A stretch of 64,000 nucleotides of DNA from Rostratula benghalensis (Eukaryota > Chordata > Aves > Charadriiformes > Rostratulidae), in contig VXAI01000015.1 of the NCBI GenBank assembly GCA_013399305.1, positions 3,447,329 through 3,511,328 on the forward strand, in the 5' to 3' direction. This document shows, one piece after another, positions 10,642 through 24,200 of this stretch; position 1 is the stretch's first letter; every line of letters starts with the position of its first letter. The position numbers were made by a program, and so were the translations under genes. The notes under the pieces are model-generated. The model was given only the letters and a program-made list of their open reading frames with translations, did not search any database and was not told where the DNA came from.

Positions 10642-12874
10642 GCATCTGTGGTTTTATATGTATCTACACAGTCATACACAGCTGAAACTCTACCTTTGGA
10701 TTTTGAATAATACCAAAGAGGCAAGATAAAAGGACTGTGCAAATAACAATATATTCAAGGAGTTAGTATTGCATTATATGTTTGGCTGTATGCTAAGCAA
10801 TCCTTTATGTCTGCTTCTCTTTCTGTCTCCATTCTTCAGCCTGGTTTTTCCTTATGCAGTACACACTGCGCGTTCAGTATCTCCTCTTCAGCTGCAAATG
10901 TTACAAATTATATTCTTTGACTTCTTCCCTTTGTTTTTGCATAGCAGTTGAATACACTGACTCCTGAGGATAATAACCTACAGTGGCCAGCTCTGCCTAG
11001 AATACTGAACGTATAAATCAATATCATTGACTGGTGGTATTAATTATTTCAGCACATTTTCCCAGCCCAGCTTTCAGTCAATTACATGTTATTTAGTCCC
11101 CTGTAGTTATGTAGGACACCAGCAACACGGGTTACGTAACCTAAAGCACAAGTTCTTTCTACTTTCAAAGTAATTAGTGTTTTCTTCCTCCAGCATGAAG
11201 GGTCAAATCCTCACCCTCAGGCCCATTAGGTTGAGTACAGAAGGCACAAAAAGTGTCTCAGTTGCATTGCAGCTCACTGAATGTTGTTGGTTCATTGACT
11301 TGAATGGAGCTTTTCCAGTCTGGGCCTGTTTCATCACCCTCTGGGCCCAAAGGGCAATAAAATTAACTCTCTGCAGTTTTCCCATCTGGGTTACATAGCC
11401 TTCTTCCTCTTCCTCAGCACCTCCAGAAAACTTGTAAAAGTCCGTGAAAGAAAAGTCTGGAATAGAGCAAAAGAGCAAGCCCTCACTAGACCCAGGTGGA
11501 GGTGAGGAAAAGCGTAATGTTGACCTTAGGAGGCAATATATTTCATTTTAAAGCCAGATGGAGTTTATCTAAGATCCCTAAACACATATGGTATGACTTA
11601 AAAAGGAAATTACTGTCAAATACCATTGACCAAGTTCTTCATTTTGTTGTGTTGGTGAATACTGATGGTGAGGGAGACTGCCACAGCTATTCATTACACT
11701 TTTCCCCCATGTTCAAAGCAAAATTCTGCTTTTTGTAGCTTTCACTGAGATTTTGTTTTCTTTGATTTAGTGTGGCAAGCTTTGTAGGCAGGGTGTGCTG
11801 CAAAACAAAACCCCACCAGCACTCCAAGGCAAAACGGGTGTGAACGATTGTCTGCCTGCTCACAGTCCCGCTGGGCTCTGGACACACAAGCCAAAACAGC
11901 TTGCACAGACATCGTTTTTCTTGGCACTGTTAATGTCCTGAGCTGAGTCTGGTTTGCACTTACCAGCCTTCAGCCATCAGAGATACAAATGTTGTTTATG
12001 CACTGTGAGAAGCAGATGTTTCTCCTTGTGCATAATGGAGGGACTTTCCTATGCAGAAATAAAAAAGTTTCTAAGGAGAGCCACTTGTCACAAGGGCAGG
12101 AAAAATTGCATTTGCTGGTCCATGATGCTTATCTTGATCTACTCTGTATGTTCAAAGTAGGAGAAAACAATTTTTAATCACGGTGGTTAAGAGGAAATAG
12201 ATTTATGTCCCCTTTATCTCAGGTGCAAGCTACTTAACCAGCGGAGGTCTTGCTCTGTAAAGAAAAATCCAGCATGTCCAGAGTTTATAATGTGCTTATG
12301 TGGACCATCTGTTTCTGTCATTGAATATTCTTGCTGGTCTGGACATGAGACTGGTATTTCTAGCTGGTGATTCAAATGCTGCTGTACAGAGGACCTCCTG
12401 GGGCTGTTGTAGAGCACATCAGCTTTTCCTTGGAGCTTTCACAGTCTGCCCATCCTAACGCAACCCCTTCCACTTCCCTTCACTTACCCCTCCTCCTACT
12501 CACCATATTGAACTACGGAGCAGATATGCTCTAGTAGTAACCACAAAAGGGAGGCTAAAAGTGTGAGGACAGAGAGGCTAGAAGAGGAGCAGGCATGTGA
12601 AGGAAGCCCTCCAAGAGCATCCAAATCCACTTTCAGGATTTCAGAAGAGGGCTAGAAAACGGTGAAGATCAGTATGTCTCATGCACGCATGAGATCTAAA
12701 ATTTAAGATTAGGAGGACCCTTACATGAAAATTCACCTTTTATCTGCTGTTGTTCATTTTGAAGTACCTGCCACCAGTGCTTACATACTGTGCATATCCA
12801 CTGAAGCAATGTTCCATAACCACTGACTAGATTGCTTTTGTCCTCTCCACAATTTCTTATATCTTTCTCTTGTC

Positions 12875-12889
12875 TTTTTTTTTTTTTTT
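12875..12889. repeat. Poly-T tract (T15)
   Basis: Fifteen consecutive T follow a pyrimidine-rich stretch. It is not accompanied by a recognisable SINE or pseudogene on the minus strand. Confidence 0.95.
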
Positions 12890-15800
12890 CGTGTCCTTTA
12901 CTATTGTGCTGCCTAATGTTAACATGGGAAAACTTCAGAGAAGTCATGGATGTAGTATTATTAATTTACCCCTATACTTCGCCCTTCAGATCACAGCTGT
13001 GTAAGGAAAGGCATTGCAGATGAAGTTTCTGTCCTGCAGGACATAGTGTTGCTGTAGAGGCTATAAGCAGGGGTGTTATGATGGGACATTTTATTTGATA
13101 CCACGCTGTAATCTGTTGTCACATTCCTGGCCTAAGTGTGCCACTCTTGAAGAAGTGAGATATCTTCAGTTGTTTCAACAAAGTGGAAAAAAATCGTCTT
13201 CAGACTTCTCACATTGTTATTCCATGCTATTGCTTGTTATGGTAGAAATATAACTCTTGCTAATTAAAATGGGTAGTAGCAATTAAATTAAACAATGCCT
13301 AAAATGCCCAGCTTTGTGTAATATTCAATAATGGCTATTTCTGCAGGGGATACTTTCTCATGTGTATATATTTTTTCTAAGATAATTATGACATGATTTC
13401 CTTTGTTTCAGAGCACTGAATTCTGCAAGGGCTTGACCAGAACCTCAGCCTCCTAATGAGGTAGTAGTAGTAGAAAGGGAGGAGGGAAGGAGAGAGAGAG
13501 AAAAAATAGTCAGCAACTGAACAACTTGGAAAATAAAACTGAGAGGACCACACCCTCAGATTATTGGATAACCGTCTAATTTCCCTTTTTTTATTAAGGC
13601 CCATTTAATCTATGAGCCAAGGATATATAGAACATTTTTTTCTTGATCTCAGTAGCTTGTGATTCATAAAATAGCCAAAGTCTTTCTCCATTATTTCTAA
13701 ACTATTCTGATGAGATACAACACAGCAGAACATTAGATAATATGTGTACTGGTATATTTAGAAGTGTCATATGAATTTTTTTGGTATTACACATTGGAGT
13801 CCAGATGGGTACCCACTGCAGAAACATACTTTAAGTGGCAAAACTGAAGTTTATGCAAGTGCTCACTGCAGAAGAGAGTACATTTTCAAACAAATTTTGG
13901 TGTCCCCCTCCCAATTGGTTCAGAAATTGTCCATCAAAATACATTCTTCCAGCACTGAATAAAACGAGATTTGTCTCATCTCTTCAACACACAAAAGGAA
14001 GCAAAAGTTTAGATATAAAATACAGTTTCACTTGAAAAAGCTTCAAAATGAACTGTCTATATTATTTTTCACTGATTGCCTGTCTTTCAACATTGACCTC
14101 AGGATTAGACAGTCACTGTGGGTGATTCAGGTGCCTAACAGTGACAGACAGTTCACTGCCCAACTTCTGCTCTTTAGTCTTGAATTTCTCATTTAACTGT
14201 AGATTTAGAATGACTTTTATGTTTTTATTTCAAGAAGTTCACTAACATTAGGAAACAAAACTGCTATTCAGTCCAAGTTCTCCTCTGACTTTGTATGACT
14301 GTCACTTAGCTTACAGGTCAGAAGATACCTTGCCAAATTTCACTGAATTTCCGGAAGAAAGTCAAGTGGAAAGCTAGGAGAGTACAGGGGGTTTTGGGGT
14401 GTGACTTTCTAGCCTAGACCACTGCTATAAGATGGGGGAAGTTACCTACTGCTGAACCTTTTCCTGACGGAGTAAATGAGCTATGTTCTGGGATTTGTGC
14501 CAGTATGTTTTATGAACCAAACTGGAATCTGAGTATAGAAAAGTCAGATTCACATCTGCATTTGACTGCTTCATTAGTATTGTTTTTTCTCCCTTTCCAA
14601 TAGTATTTATCCTGTAATATGCTGTGCTGTGCTTTGCAGTTGACTGCCATGTGGAGCTGAATCCTACTTAACTTTCTCATATTGCTTTGGAAACAGAGCC
14701 AGCTGCTGCAGCATCCACCATGAGCAACTTTTTGTTAGAAAGCCCAGCTAGAAGAAGCTGGTTATAAGTTAAAGTGGGTTTCTGTGGACCTCATTTTAAG
14801 TATTTGGGGTTTTTTTCTTATAAATGGTATCATAAGTAAGCACAGACTAGAGGAGATGACACTAATACTTGCAGTTGTAATTTCCTGGGACTACTACTAT
14901 TCCTCTCCTTGGAGACCTGTCCTGAGAGACGAACTGCTTGGCTGGAGTCTCTGCTCTCCTGTTCAAAGCAGTTTTCAGCTCCCGCTCTGAACACTATTTA
15001 TTTCAGGAGGAAAAGGACCAAGTATTTTTCACTAGATTTATCTGCCAGAAATCCCTCTTTTGATTTAGACCACACAGGTGAATTCACAGACAGCAGCATT
15101 TTGCAGGGCTGCACAGCAGAAACCAGCCGTCACCTGAGGAAATTGTTGGAAAGCAAAACCTACCCATTCTGAAACGCTTTTTGCTTTTTGTAAACTAAGA
15201 TTTTTCTGACTGCTTTTTTATGCCTTCACTTGCCCAAGTATTGCTTCTCCATGCTCACTCTTGCTCTGCTGTAATCAAGAGCACAACTGACTTCACCAAA
15301 TGGGAAGATCGGGGGTACCGGTGCATCACAATTGCACACAGTAATTGCTCTGTGTGGTAGAAACTGTTGAACCAAGCAATGGGCTCAGTCCTTTTAATCC
15401 CAGTCATATGGTGTTGGTAGGGAAAGAGACAGAAGTGTAAGACACGCCAGCCTGGGATCTCATTTCATTTGCAGCTCCAGTGTGGGGAATGCCAAATGGG
15501 TTGCAACAAGGACAGGTTTCTAGCAGCAGCAATCAGCATGTGACTGGTTTTGTGGTTGGCATCTCCTTAACTGCTCTGTAGATTCTACTTTCTGTACAGT
15601 TGCTAGAGAGCTGTGAAGCTATCTATAGGTGATAGAGTGTGAATTTACTGCTGCAGCATTACCATTTATTTTTTGGATGTGTCTTCATTTAATTTCCTAT
15701 GCCAAAAAACCTCTCGCATCACCCTATCTAGGAATGTTTTATGTTAAAAGCAGCCAATTCTTCCTCTGCTTACAGTTACATTTTCTAGAAGAGTGCATTT

Positions 15801-17164
15801 AGTATGCCATAAACACCTCTAAGCTGATGAAAATGGTATCTCTTTCATTGCGTGGTTTGTAAATGCCATGGCAGGTCTGGTACCCATTCCCTGGGCAGAC
15901 TGCAAGGAAAAGCTCAGTGCAATTTGCATCATGAGGTCAATGTCACCTTGTTATTCCTCTACAATCTCACTGCTTTAATTCAGATGAGATGTGTAGCACA
16001 GAGTCTAGGACTGTAGGTCACTTCAGGCAGGGTGTCAAAGAAAGGGATGGAAGGGGCTGGGGAATTTTCAGCTGTCACAAAGAGGGCAGGAGTAAAACAT
16101 GGTGATGACCATCTCAAGGCCAAGGCACACTGAGGGGAAGGAGGCAATGATGAGTGCCAGTTTTTCAATTTTCCTAGCTGCAGGAAATTTTGGAATAGCA
16201 GTGCTAGTAGAGACGGCATAGCCTTCTGGTTTTTTGAATGCTGTGCTGTGCTCAACAGCTGCTTTCCCAAAAGTAGCTTCTTTCACCTCTGCTGAGCTGC
16301 AGTGTATTTGTTTGCCTTTTGGAAAGAACTGGGACGTGGTTTCTCTTTTGAGACAGGTCCATTTTTTTGTTACCTAAGCATTGCCAAATCTCTATGCTAG
16401 TGTCCTGTCAGATGAGCACAAGAGCATCCTTCGGAAAGCGTGCTGGCATTTCTGGCAGTGAAAACTGCTGGATCCAAGCACCTCTTCTGGCAGTGATAGA
16501 AGAGGGCGACATTCAGCTGGCAGCACAGCACAGCCCTGCGGTGAGCGATCATTACAGAGATGTGCTCATTACTGCATGACTTAGAGATGATTTTACTCTC
16601 TTCTGCTTCTCTGTTTTGTACCACCAGATGAGAACACAGCTTCTCACAGGGGAACATGGGTATTAGTTCAACACGTTTGTGCCCTGAGTCCTCTGGCAAG
16701 CAGGTAGTTGAAAGCTGTGTGTGCTGAGCAGGGGCTCTGTCACTGCTGGCAGGACAGGGATGGGGAGAGGTGTAATCTCCTTCCTCTCAGTGAAGGCTGT
16801 AATTTGGGTCTTACTCCCTCTTAGCTGCCAGTTTATATTAGGCCTAGAGGCATTCACTTAGAGAACTTTTCCTCTGCCAGTTTTGTTTGAAACCAGCAAA
16901 CAGGTTCAGAAATGAGGTGGAAGGAGTGTTAACAGTACATGAATAGGCAGATATCACAACTGTATATGTTTCATTTCCTTTGGGAAGCCAGACACAGTTT
17001 TCCATCAGAAACTGGCACTTTTGAAACATTTAATGGGAAGTCATTCGAAGCAAACTTCTGTAAATTGCAGAAACTTCAATGCAATGCCTTAGTCTTTGTG
17101 CATAGTTAAGTGGTGTGTGAATAATACATACACTGAACAAACTCTGTCTCTTAAGTGACTCACA

Positions 17165-17300
17165 TTTTGCTAAATTTAGCATTACCTCTGTGCTGGCATT
17201 CCCCATCTGTGACATGGGAATAGCACTACCCCTTACCTCCTGTCAGCGCTGCAGATTTAACTACACAAAAATCCTGTAAGAAGTGCTACTGAAAAGCTGA
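17165..17300 (+). mobile_element. MIR-like SINE fragment (core/3' part)
   Basis: The segment 'cattccccatctgtgacatgg', followed by 'gaatagcactaccccttacctcctgtcag', matches the well-known MIR core pattern (cctcagtttccccatctgtaaaatgggg..taatacctacctcat). The upstream 'cattacctctgtgctgg' corresponds to 'aacctctctgtgcctcag'. The tRNA-derived head is not recognisable. Ends are approximate. Confidence 0.6.
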
Positions 17301-19960
17301 TAAGGAAACATTTTCAAACTAGGATTTACCTGTGATGTGGGAAGACAAGTCAAATGCCAGGCAATAAAGACTGCATGTCAGCCAAACTGAATGCTGCTGC
17401 CCATTTTGTGCACGGAACAAAGCTGGAATCCTGTGGAAAACCAGTACATCATAACTAAAGGCACTGACATAATGCACTTCTTTACAATGCTTTAGCTCAG
17501 GTTGCATAAATAACATTGATTCTGCCATTTCCCAACACCTGAATGCTTGGCTCTTTTTTAATAACACTCTTGCAAGCTCTTTAAATGTATAACAACTAAC
17601 TTCTCCCTGCCCTACACAAGAAATACGGGGACATGCTCTGGGTAAGGCAGAAGGTCAGCAGGAATGATCTGATTTTGGTTACCATTTCTATCTCTCTCTT
17701 TCATTTCCCTTGTATGATTTTTCCCTTAGGCCAGAAGTTAATATACACTCTGTGATAGAATTTTTTCCACTTTTACAGGAAGTGACCCTTTCCACTGTCA
17801 ATTTAAAAGGATATATTTATCCTGTGTCAGCATCACACTGAGAGCTGTAGCTTTATTTCACATGACCTACTCAGGCAAAACATTTTAAATTCAGATGATC
17901 AGTAAGAGACAAAAATGGAATTCATTTAACTCACCTGTGAATCTACCTGACCGTAAAATTGTTCCACATCCAAATTTCACTAGAATGTCATGCAAAAATC
18001 TCTGCAAAAGTACCAGAAACACCACCTGTCTTGTGCTTCCTTATAACCAACACACTGGAAGCAGAAGCTGTGCACAGTTTTTTGCATTTTGTAGTTGGAA
18101 GTGGTTTGACACTGCATTGATACGATAAAAATATCTGAGAAACTGCATGCCACAGATATACAGCTGCTCTGTGTAATTTTTTTAACTACACAGATCATGG
18201 ATTTCAGGAATGAATAACTCAGTATCCCACCTGGCTTCTTTCATGTCAAGAGTTTGCTCAAATTGCAAGACAACATTTCCAAAATGCAGTGGAAGAATCA
18301 GTCTTTGGTAACATTCTCCTAACTGACCTCGACAAATGGTGTGTCATCCTGAAAACATATACTTGACAATTCCTCAGTGTATCTGGAGTGCTACCAATTG
18401 TGTCTGCTGTTCCGTGAGAGTTTAGATGTCCCTGGGGCTAGCAAGCCTCATCATCTTTTTAAACCTGAGTTTTGGAGATCCGTTTGCCATGAGAGGAATG
18501 ATAAATAATGTAGAGGTCTGACAAAGGAAGGAGTTCTTGTGTTCTTTTTCCCACTTGGTGTGCTGCTGATGTGTGATGAGGATATGTTGGGAACACAGGA
18601 TTTCTTGCAAATCAGTTAACTCACCTGTGACCAAGGTCTGGATGGATTAGGAAGGAGAAAATTCCCATCAATATATGCCTGTAAAATCCTAGAAGAAAGT
18701 TTTCTACAGAAATTAGCTAGAACATGCTGAGTAAAACCTTTCTTACTGATGCAATAGTCATCTTTTCTGCGTGCTAAATGCCAGGGTAACAGTGGTCTTT
18801 GTTTGCAGACTTCATACTTTATATCCTAAGATACAAAACTTGACACTGGGTCACCAACACTTTCTGGAAACAAGAATCCTTAATGACTTCTAGGCTGTCT
18901 TGGAAACTCTATCTTGGTTTGTCAGTATCTGCCTTTCATGTCAGTGGTAACTTCTGTAATGCTGTTACCTGCCAAAAGGACATAACTCTTTCTTTCATTA
19001 CGGACTTCTTAGTCCTTAACCATGAGCTCAGAAAATAACTTTGCAATCACTACCCTGCACTGCTGAGTTGTAGTAGAACAAAGACGCAAGTTTTGAGATT
19101 TTATCCTTTTAGTGCCCACTGCTCTCTCTTATTTGTCTTTATCTTCTGAAGGGCACAAAGAGGAGGAAATAGGTTAATACCTACAATGGTTTTCTGTGCT
19201 CATTTCTTTGACTGAGCAAGAAGGCTGATCTTTGAGCTGTGATGTCAGTTACATGTGGTAGGTAAGAGGAGTAGGTGGTAAGAATCTTACATGAAGAAAA
19301 AATATTCCAAGTAAAGAATCAATAGAGCTGTTCTCTTTGGATCCAAGGAATGTATCTGTCTTGCAGGCAGTGTTGTTTATTCAGATGGTGCTGAAACAGG
19401 TGTCTGCTGCTGCTTTACTTTCTCCTTTCCTTAACTTCATCCACAAGTTTCTCTATTCCAGTCCGAATAATTACATGTCCTGAGATGCTGCAGTATTCCA
19501 AGCTGTGCATCATGCCATGCACAGTGCAATCCATAGAGAAGTAAATGATGACATAAAGAGACAAACCAGTAGGGAATGAGGTAGTTCAGACATTACTTTC
19601 AAGTGTGGCTGCTGACTCTGTGGTACTCCAATTCAGATACTGTGAAAGCACAGATAATCTTATCTCCAGAAGCTGTCTTTTGGTGCTGTCTCTAAGTTGA
19701 TGTCTAGAACTGAATAGACTCTGAAAGTCACTGTGCTCTCCTGTTTTCAAGCAAAGACTTTTATCTTAAACAGAGACACTAGAAAGGATACTAGGAAGTT
19801 CTAAAAAGGGAAATATGGCAAAGGCTGAAAACGTTTATTCATAGGAACTTTCCAAAATTCATCACTGTCTACACACCTGAAAATATGACTGCTGTTTTGC
19901 CCTTGAAACAACAGGCAGGCTAAGTTATTAACTAAAGCTTTTATTAATGGGAGAAAGAGA
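17301..19960. other. Single-copy non-coding DNA
   Basis: No gene, RNA gene or repeat is recognised. Open frames are at most 82 codons with no family resemblance. Confidence 0.6.
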
Positions 19961-19973
19961 GAATGTAGACACC

Positions 19974-20237
19974 TTAAGAGCCTTCTGTTACTGAAGCAGT
20001 ATGTCCTTTGTTTTTGTAATCTTTGTTAGAGTAAAAGGTGCAGCTCCTTGATAAGAAGCAATATCTAGTTAAAGATGCACCATCACTTCTGCCTTTCCAG
20101 AGAATTGCTTCAAATGAAGAGACAGTGTCTGTCAGCTCCCCGTGAAGAAAGGTCAGGCCATCGGCCACCTTGCTCGTCTTATGGCAGCCAAATGAATCAC
20201 GAACAGATTGCTGCTGCCTCACAAGTTCTTCAAACAT
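19974..20237 (-). other. Unassigned 87-codon open frame
   Basis: The frame opens with ATG (MFEELVRQQQSVRD) and ends just before 19974. It stays open about 14 more codons upstream of that ATG before an in-frame stop. Its composition looks more like a soluble protein than most chance frames here. I do not recognise the family, there is no convincing splice context, and it stands alone. Alternatives are chance, a decayed processed pseudogene, or an exon of an unannotated transcript. Confidence 0.12.
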
Positions 20238-21179
20238 TTTACAGCTTCTCTTGCCAATTAAGAGCCCATACTGGTCCCCTCAACTGCTGATTCCTCTTCA
20301 CATTGGGCTGTATGTTATGATAGCTACTTTTTCCCCTCTGGTGATTCTTTGTCCATATATCTGATGTGCTTTCTTCTTACATGCACAGAAGAAATGCTTT
20401 GGGGAATGAAATTATCCATCAGAATCCTGGGATGTGCTCATGAGCAGTGTTTTGATTAAACTGTCTTTCTACTTCCTCGGCAGTCAAGCTACAAGACATG
20501 TGTCAAATCAACTCAGCAGCCTGCACAGTCATGTGAAACTGGGAAACCTCGGCTCTCGGGCAAAACATGCATGTTATGCCAGTTCTGTTTCCAGCCCTGT
20601 GTGCACCATCCTACCTGACTTGTGGGGTGGTTCTGATTGTTGTGATGATCTGTTAGATGCTTGCCAAAAAGACTTCTTGTCTGGGAGTCTGGATTAATCA
20701 GGTGTCCTGTGTGAGTGAGACTGTAACATCAAATAATGGTTGCTTATTTTAAAACTGAAGCATGCTTTCCAGGATGGTGTATTTAACTTCACTGTGAATT
20801 AAGAATGACAGAACACCAAAGATGAAGATGACATTTTGAGGCAAGAAATCAAAACTGACAGCCTCCAAAAATGGATTAAAGGGGTAGGTGAGTTGTCATA
20901 GTGCCAAGGAGCAATGATGGGTGATCATGTTCACTGATGGAAGTTGAGTAATGGAAGTAGTCAACAGATGAAGTGATAGGCAATAACCGAGGTGAATAGG
21001 AAAGTGTTTCTAATTTATCTCACCTTTTTTCTTTCTTAACAAGCAAACAGCCAAGAAAAACCCACCCATTCCTAAAGAGCAATAGCTATGAGGCTGTATT
21101 TCTAAGGACACCTAGCAGTATATTAGAAGCTTTCACTGTATTTTGAAAAGGTTAATTTGCACAGTGTTCCTACGAACCA
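20238..21179. other. Single-copy non-coding DNA
   Basis: Nothing recognisable beyond short open frames on the plus strand (at most 87 codons). Confidence 0.55.
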
Positions 21180-21184
21180 GAATG

Positions 21185-21270
21185 AGTTTTATCTCCATGT
21201 TATGTACAGGAACTGAGGTACAGAGGGGTGAGAGCATGAGATAATGTTTTTAGGTCACACAGAGTATGAC
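21185..21270 (-). mobile_element. MIR-like SINE fragment, antisense
   Basis: The plus strand reads 'tatctccatgttatgtacagg', then 'aactgaggtacagaggggtgag', and later 'ggtcacacagagta'. This is the reverse complement of the MIR core (ccccattttacagatgaggaaactgaggcacagagaggt..aaggtcacacag), in the correct order and spacing. The tRNA head is lost or too diverged. Confidence 0.75.
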
Positions 21271-24200
21271 TCTCGCTAACTTGAATATGGTCCTTAGTTA
21301 GTGTGTCTAAATGAATCGTTAGTGCTGATTTCTGCTCTGCCACCTTCCAGGCGGGAGAGTGAGCTCTGGCTGTGTGGCACAGCAGCAAACAGCTGATTGT
21401 CAGGCCCAGAAATGCACACCCAAGGTGCTTTCTTTCACTGCCAGTGATCACCATTGCTTAATGCTTACATTATAGCAAATACTAGGGATTTAAATATTAG
21501 TTTAAATGACACTGTGAGAAATTTTGCATGAACACAGTAAAAATTGGCTACATATTCTAAAGGCCTGAAAAGAGAAAGCAATGTCTTCATGCTACAAAGA
21601 GGATGTGCAGTTCAACACAATTAAGTGGCATCTTTTCTTGCATGTGGATTTTCACACTGACTGCTGAGCAGTTAGTATTTGCCTATTCAATTAGTGGTGT
21701 ATTGGTGTATTTATCTGTGATAGGCAGAGTTCTCTACAAATAGAGTAAAATGAGGCCTGTGTGCCCTGGCAGTGTAATTGCTACTGGGACATAGCACCAG
21801 CAACTCATTGCATCGTCCGAAAAGTTTTCCTCGGGATAGCAACAACTAGAGGAATACCAATCAATGCATGGGGTGACAGAGGCATTAATCAGAGTTGTTG
21901 CTGCTTCTGTATTGTCTAAAGACTCGTATTTTTGAGATAAATTATGCACAAAGGGAAGAGACTGTTACTGTCCTTCTTGATATATGAAGTAGAAAAAAGA
22001 CTCCAGCCAGTTCCTGAAGTTTGAAAACTATTTTGTACTTAAGCAATTCCCCTATTAAAAACTTGTAGTATCTAAATAATGCAGAATCTTGTGACTGTTC
22101 TGTTTGATTCAGTTCATCTTTTGCTTGTATTTGTTTGCTCAACCATAGCATTCAGTGCTAGCCATTGACTGCACAGGTGTAAGTGATGGTGTTTCTTTAC
22201 GTACCTAAGTAATTTATTGAAAATTTCACCTTATTTTCTCTTAAAATACTTAAAGAATTAGATATCTAGTTCCATTTGAAATTCAATGGATAATGGACAT
22301 CAATTCACTTAGGCTTCTTTGAAAATCCTATTTGCTCTGTCTTGTAACAATTATCAAATGTCTCTCTTCCAGGTAATAAATACAGCTAGGCAACAACCAG
22401 TATCCTTCCTTGACACTAAGGAAATGGCATATTTCCACATAAAGGTGAGGAAATTGTGCAGGTGGAACTGATAGTAAACAAGTAGAAAGGCCAAGATATG
22501 GATATCTTTTTATATTTCTTGTCCCACCTTTCCTACATACACAAGAGATGTTTGCATATGTAACACAATGTTGATGTGTAAATTTAATAGTAAGTCACCT
22601 AGGTTTAGTGTCTGTAATACACTGGTGTGTACAGAGCTTGGCAAAATATTTGTGGATCTGACTTTACACCTCAGTGTAAAAAATCAAGGTCGTTGTCATA
22701 ATTTGTCTAAGAGAAGGAGGATTTGGTGGCCACACCTAGGAAAAGCCAGGAATTATGAAAATGCATAAGACCTTGAAAGACTTGGCATTATTTTGGACAT
22801 TAGGTGGCAACGATGTGTGGGTTTTTTCCCTCTGTCCCCAAAAGTCTGTGCTCCAGTAGAATGCAGATCGTTACTGAAAGTCACAGGAGAGCATAGGCCA
22901 GTGCATGTCAAGGAGAGATAGTGTGCAGCAAGTCTTTCACACAAAAATGGGAGAGATGGGAAAGAGTTCTAAATAGAACAGGGAATGTTTTTTATAGGTG
23001 CTTAATAGATTCTGCCTTATCTTTGTCAAGAAGGCAAAATGAGAAACCTACCTCCATCTCCTCACCATTTTCTCCTTTTCTTCCCATGCATTCTCTTAAA
23101 GTGACTGATCCATGTTAGAGAAAAAGATATTGTGATATAACTGACTTGGAAATAAGTTTTTAAAAGGGAGATTAAGAAATCATGCAGTTTATGCACTTAG
23201 ATTCTTTGGTTTCTTTTTCTCAGTTGTAGATATAAAAAGTGTACAATATGCATTAGCAAAACCCACTTCCACTCTTGTTTATAATCCCTCCAGATGTACT
23301 CATTTATTTAGGTAAATAGAGGTTATAAGGCTGTAAGATTTTTTCTCCCTAAATCTACTAATCTTCTCTGTGAGTGGTCACAGCTTGGCAAGAGAAACAG
23401 GTACAATTGCAGAGGATCAGCTCAATGGTTTTATGTGGAAGACAACTGAGCAAAAAATGTCCAGGTTTTGATACTGTCTCTCCCTCTTTCAGTCTCACAT
23501 TCAGCAGTTTCCCCGGACAATGTGTTGAGAAACTCCTGGGTTTTGTGTTTTCTCAACGTTTGTATTAAGAAAACACACACAAGAAAACTATTTTTCCTGA
23601 ATTGTTGTATTTAAATCATATTGATAAAGTTATCAGCTCAATATTTGTGCTTATTGCTGATGAATTAGGATGAATTCTAGTCCCATGTGACTTCTTGCAG
23701 CTTGGATCCTGGAGTGCCTCATTCATGCATAAAACAAAGTTAAATTTGACATTGATATAGAGATAGCAATCTTTTCAGCAGAGAAGCAGTGATAGGAGAA
23801 GAGGAGAAGCAAGATTTTTATTCTTCAGTAATTCATCTATTAGGTTTGAAAAGCATTAAAGGAAAAGTGGACCTGATACACGTTAATTGTGAGGCACGTG
23901 TTTAGAAAAAAAGTGCTGCAGCCTAAACACAGTATTTGTAGCTCAGCCCTTCAGTCTTTTGTCGTGAGGGCATGGTCTTGTTTGTGCACTAGAAAGTTAA
24001 GTAATAATCATTGACATAGTTGATGTCTGTAGGGCGCAATGGGCTACCATATAATTATTTCAGTTTATGTGTTTATGACCACCCTGTGCCTCCTGTCCAT
24101 AATGCAGTAAACGTACCTACGGTGATGCTTGAACGCCAGGAGAGTGAACAGAGTCAAGGTCCCAGGTTGGTAGATTTGTTTCTGTAGTTTCTCTGCATAA

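Larger units (their letters stand above)
10561..17164. other. Single-copy non-coding DNA
   Basis: No gene is recognised. Open frames do not exceed about 91 codons. Contents: a short TA/GTATA tract at 10620-10641, a T15 tract at 12875-12889, a GAGA-rich patch near 13.49 kb, and scattered short ATTGACTT-type motifs (for example near 11.30 kb). These last may be decayed ancient repeats but are too degraded to assign. Confidence 0.6.

Noticed and set aside
13452..13475. let-7-like string GAGGTAGTAGTAGTAG
   Set aside because: This is a short TAG trinucleotide repeat. The mature let-7 sequence is not continued and there is no hairpin partner.
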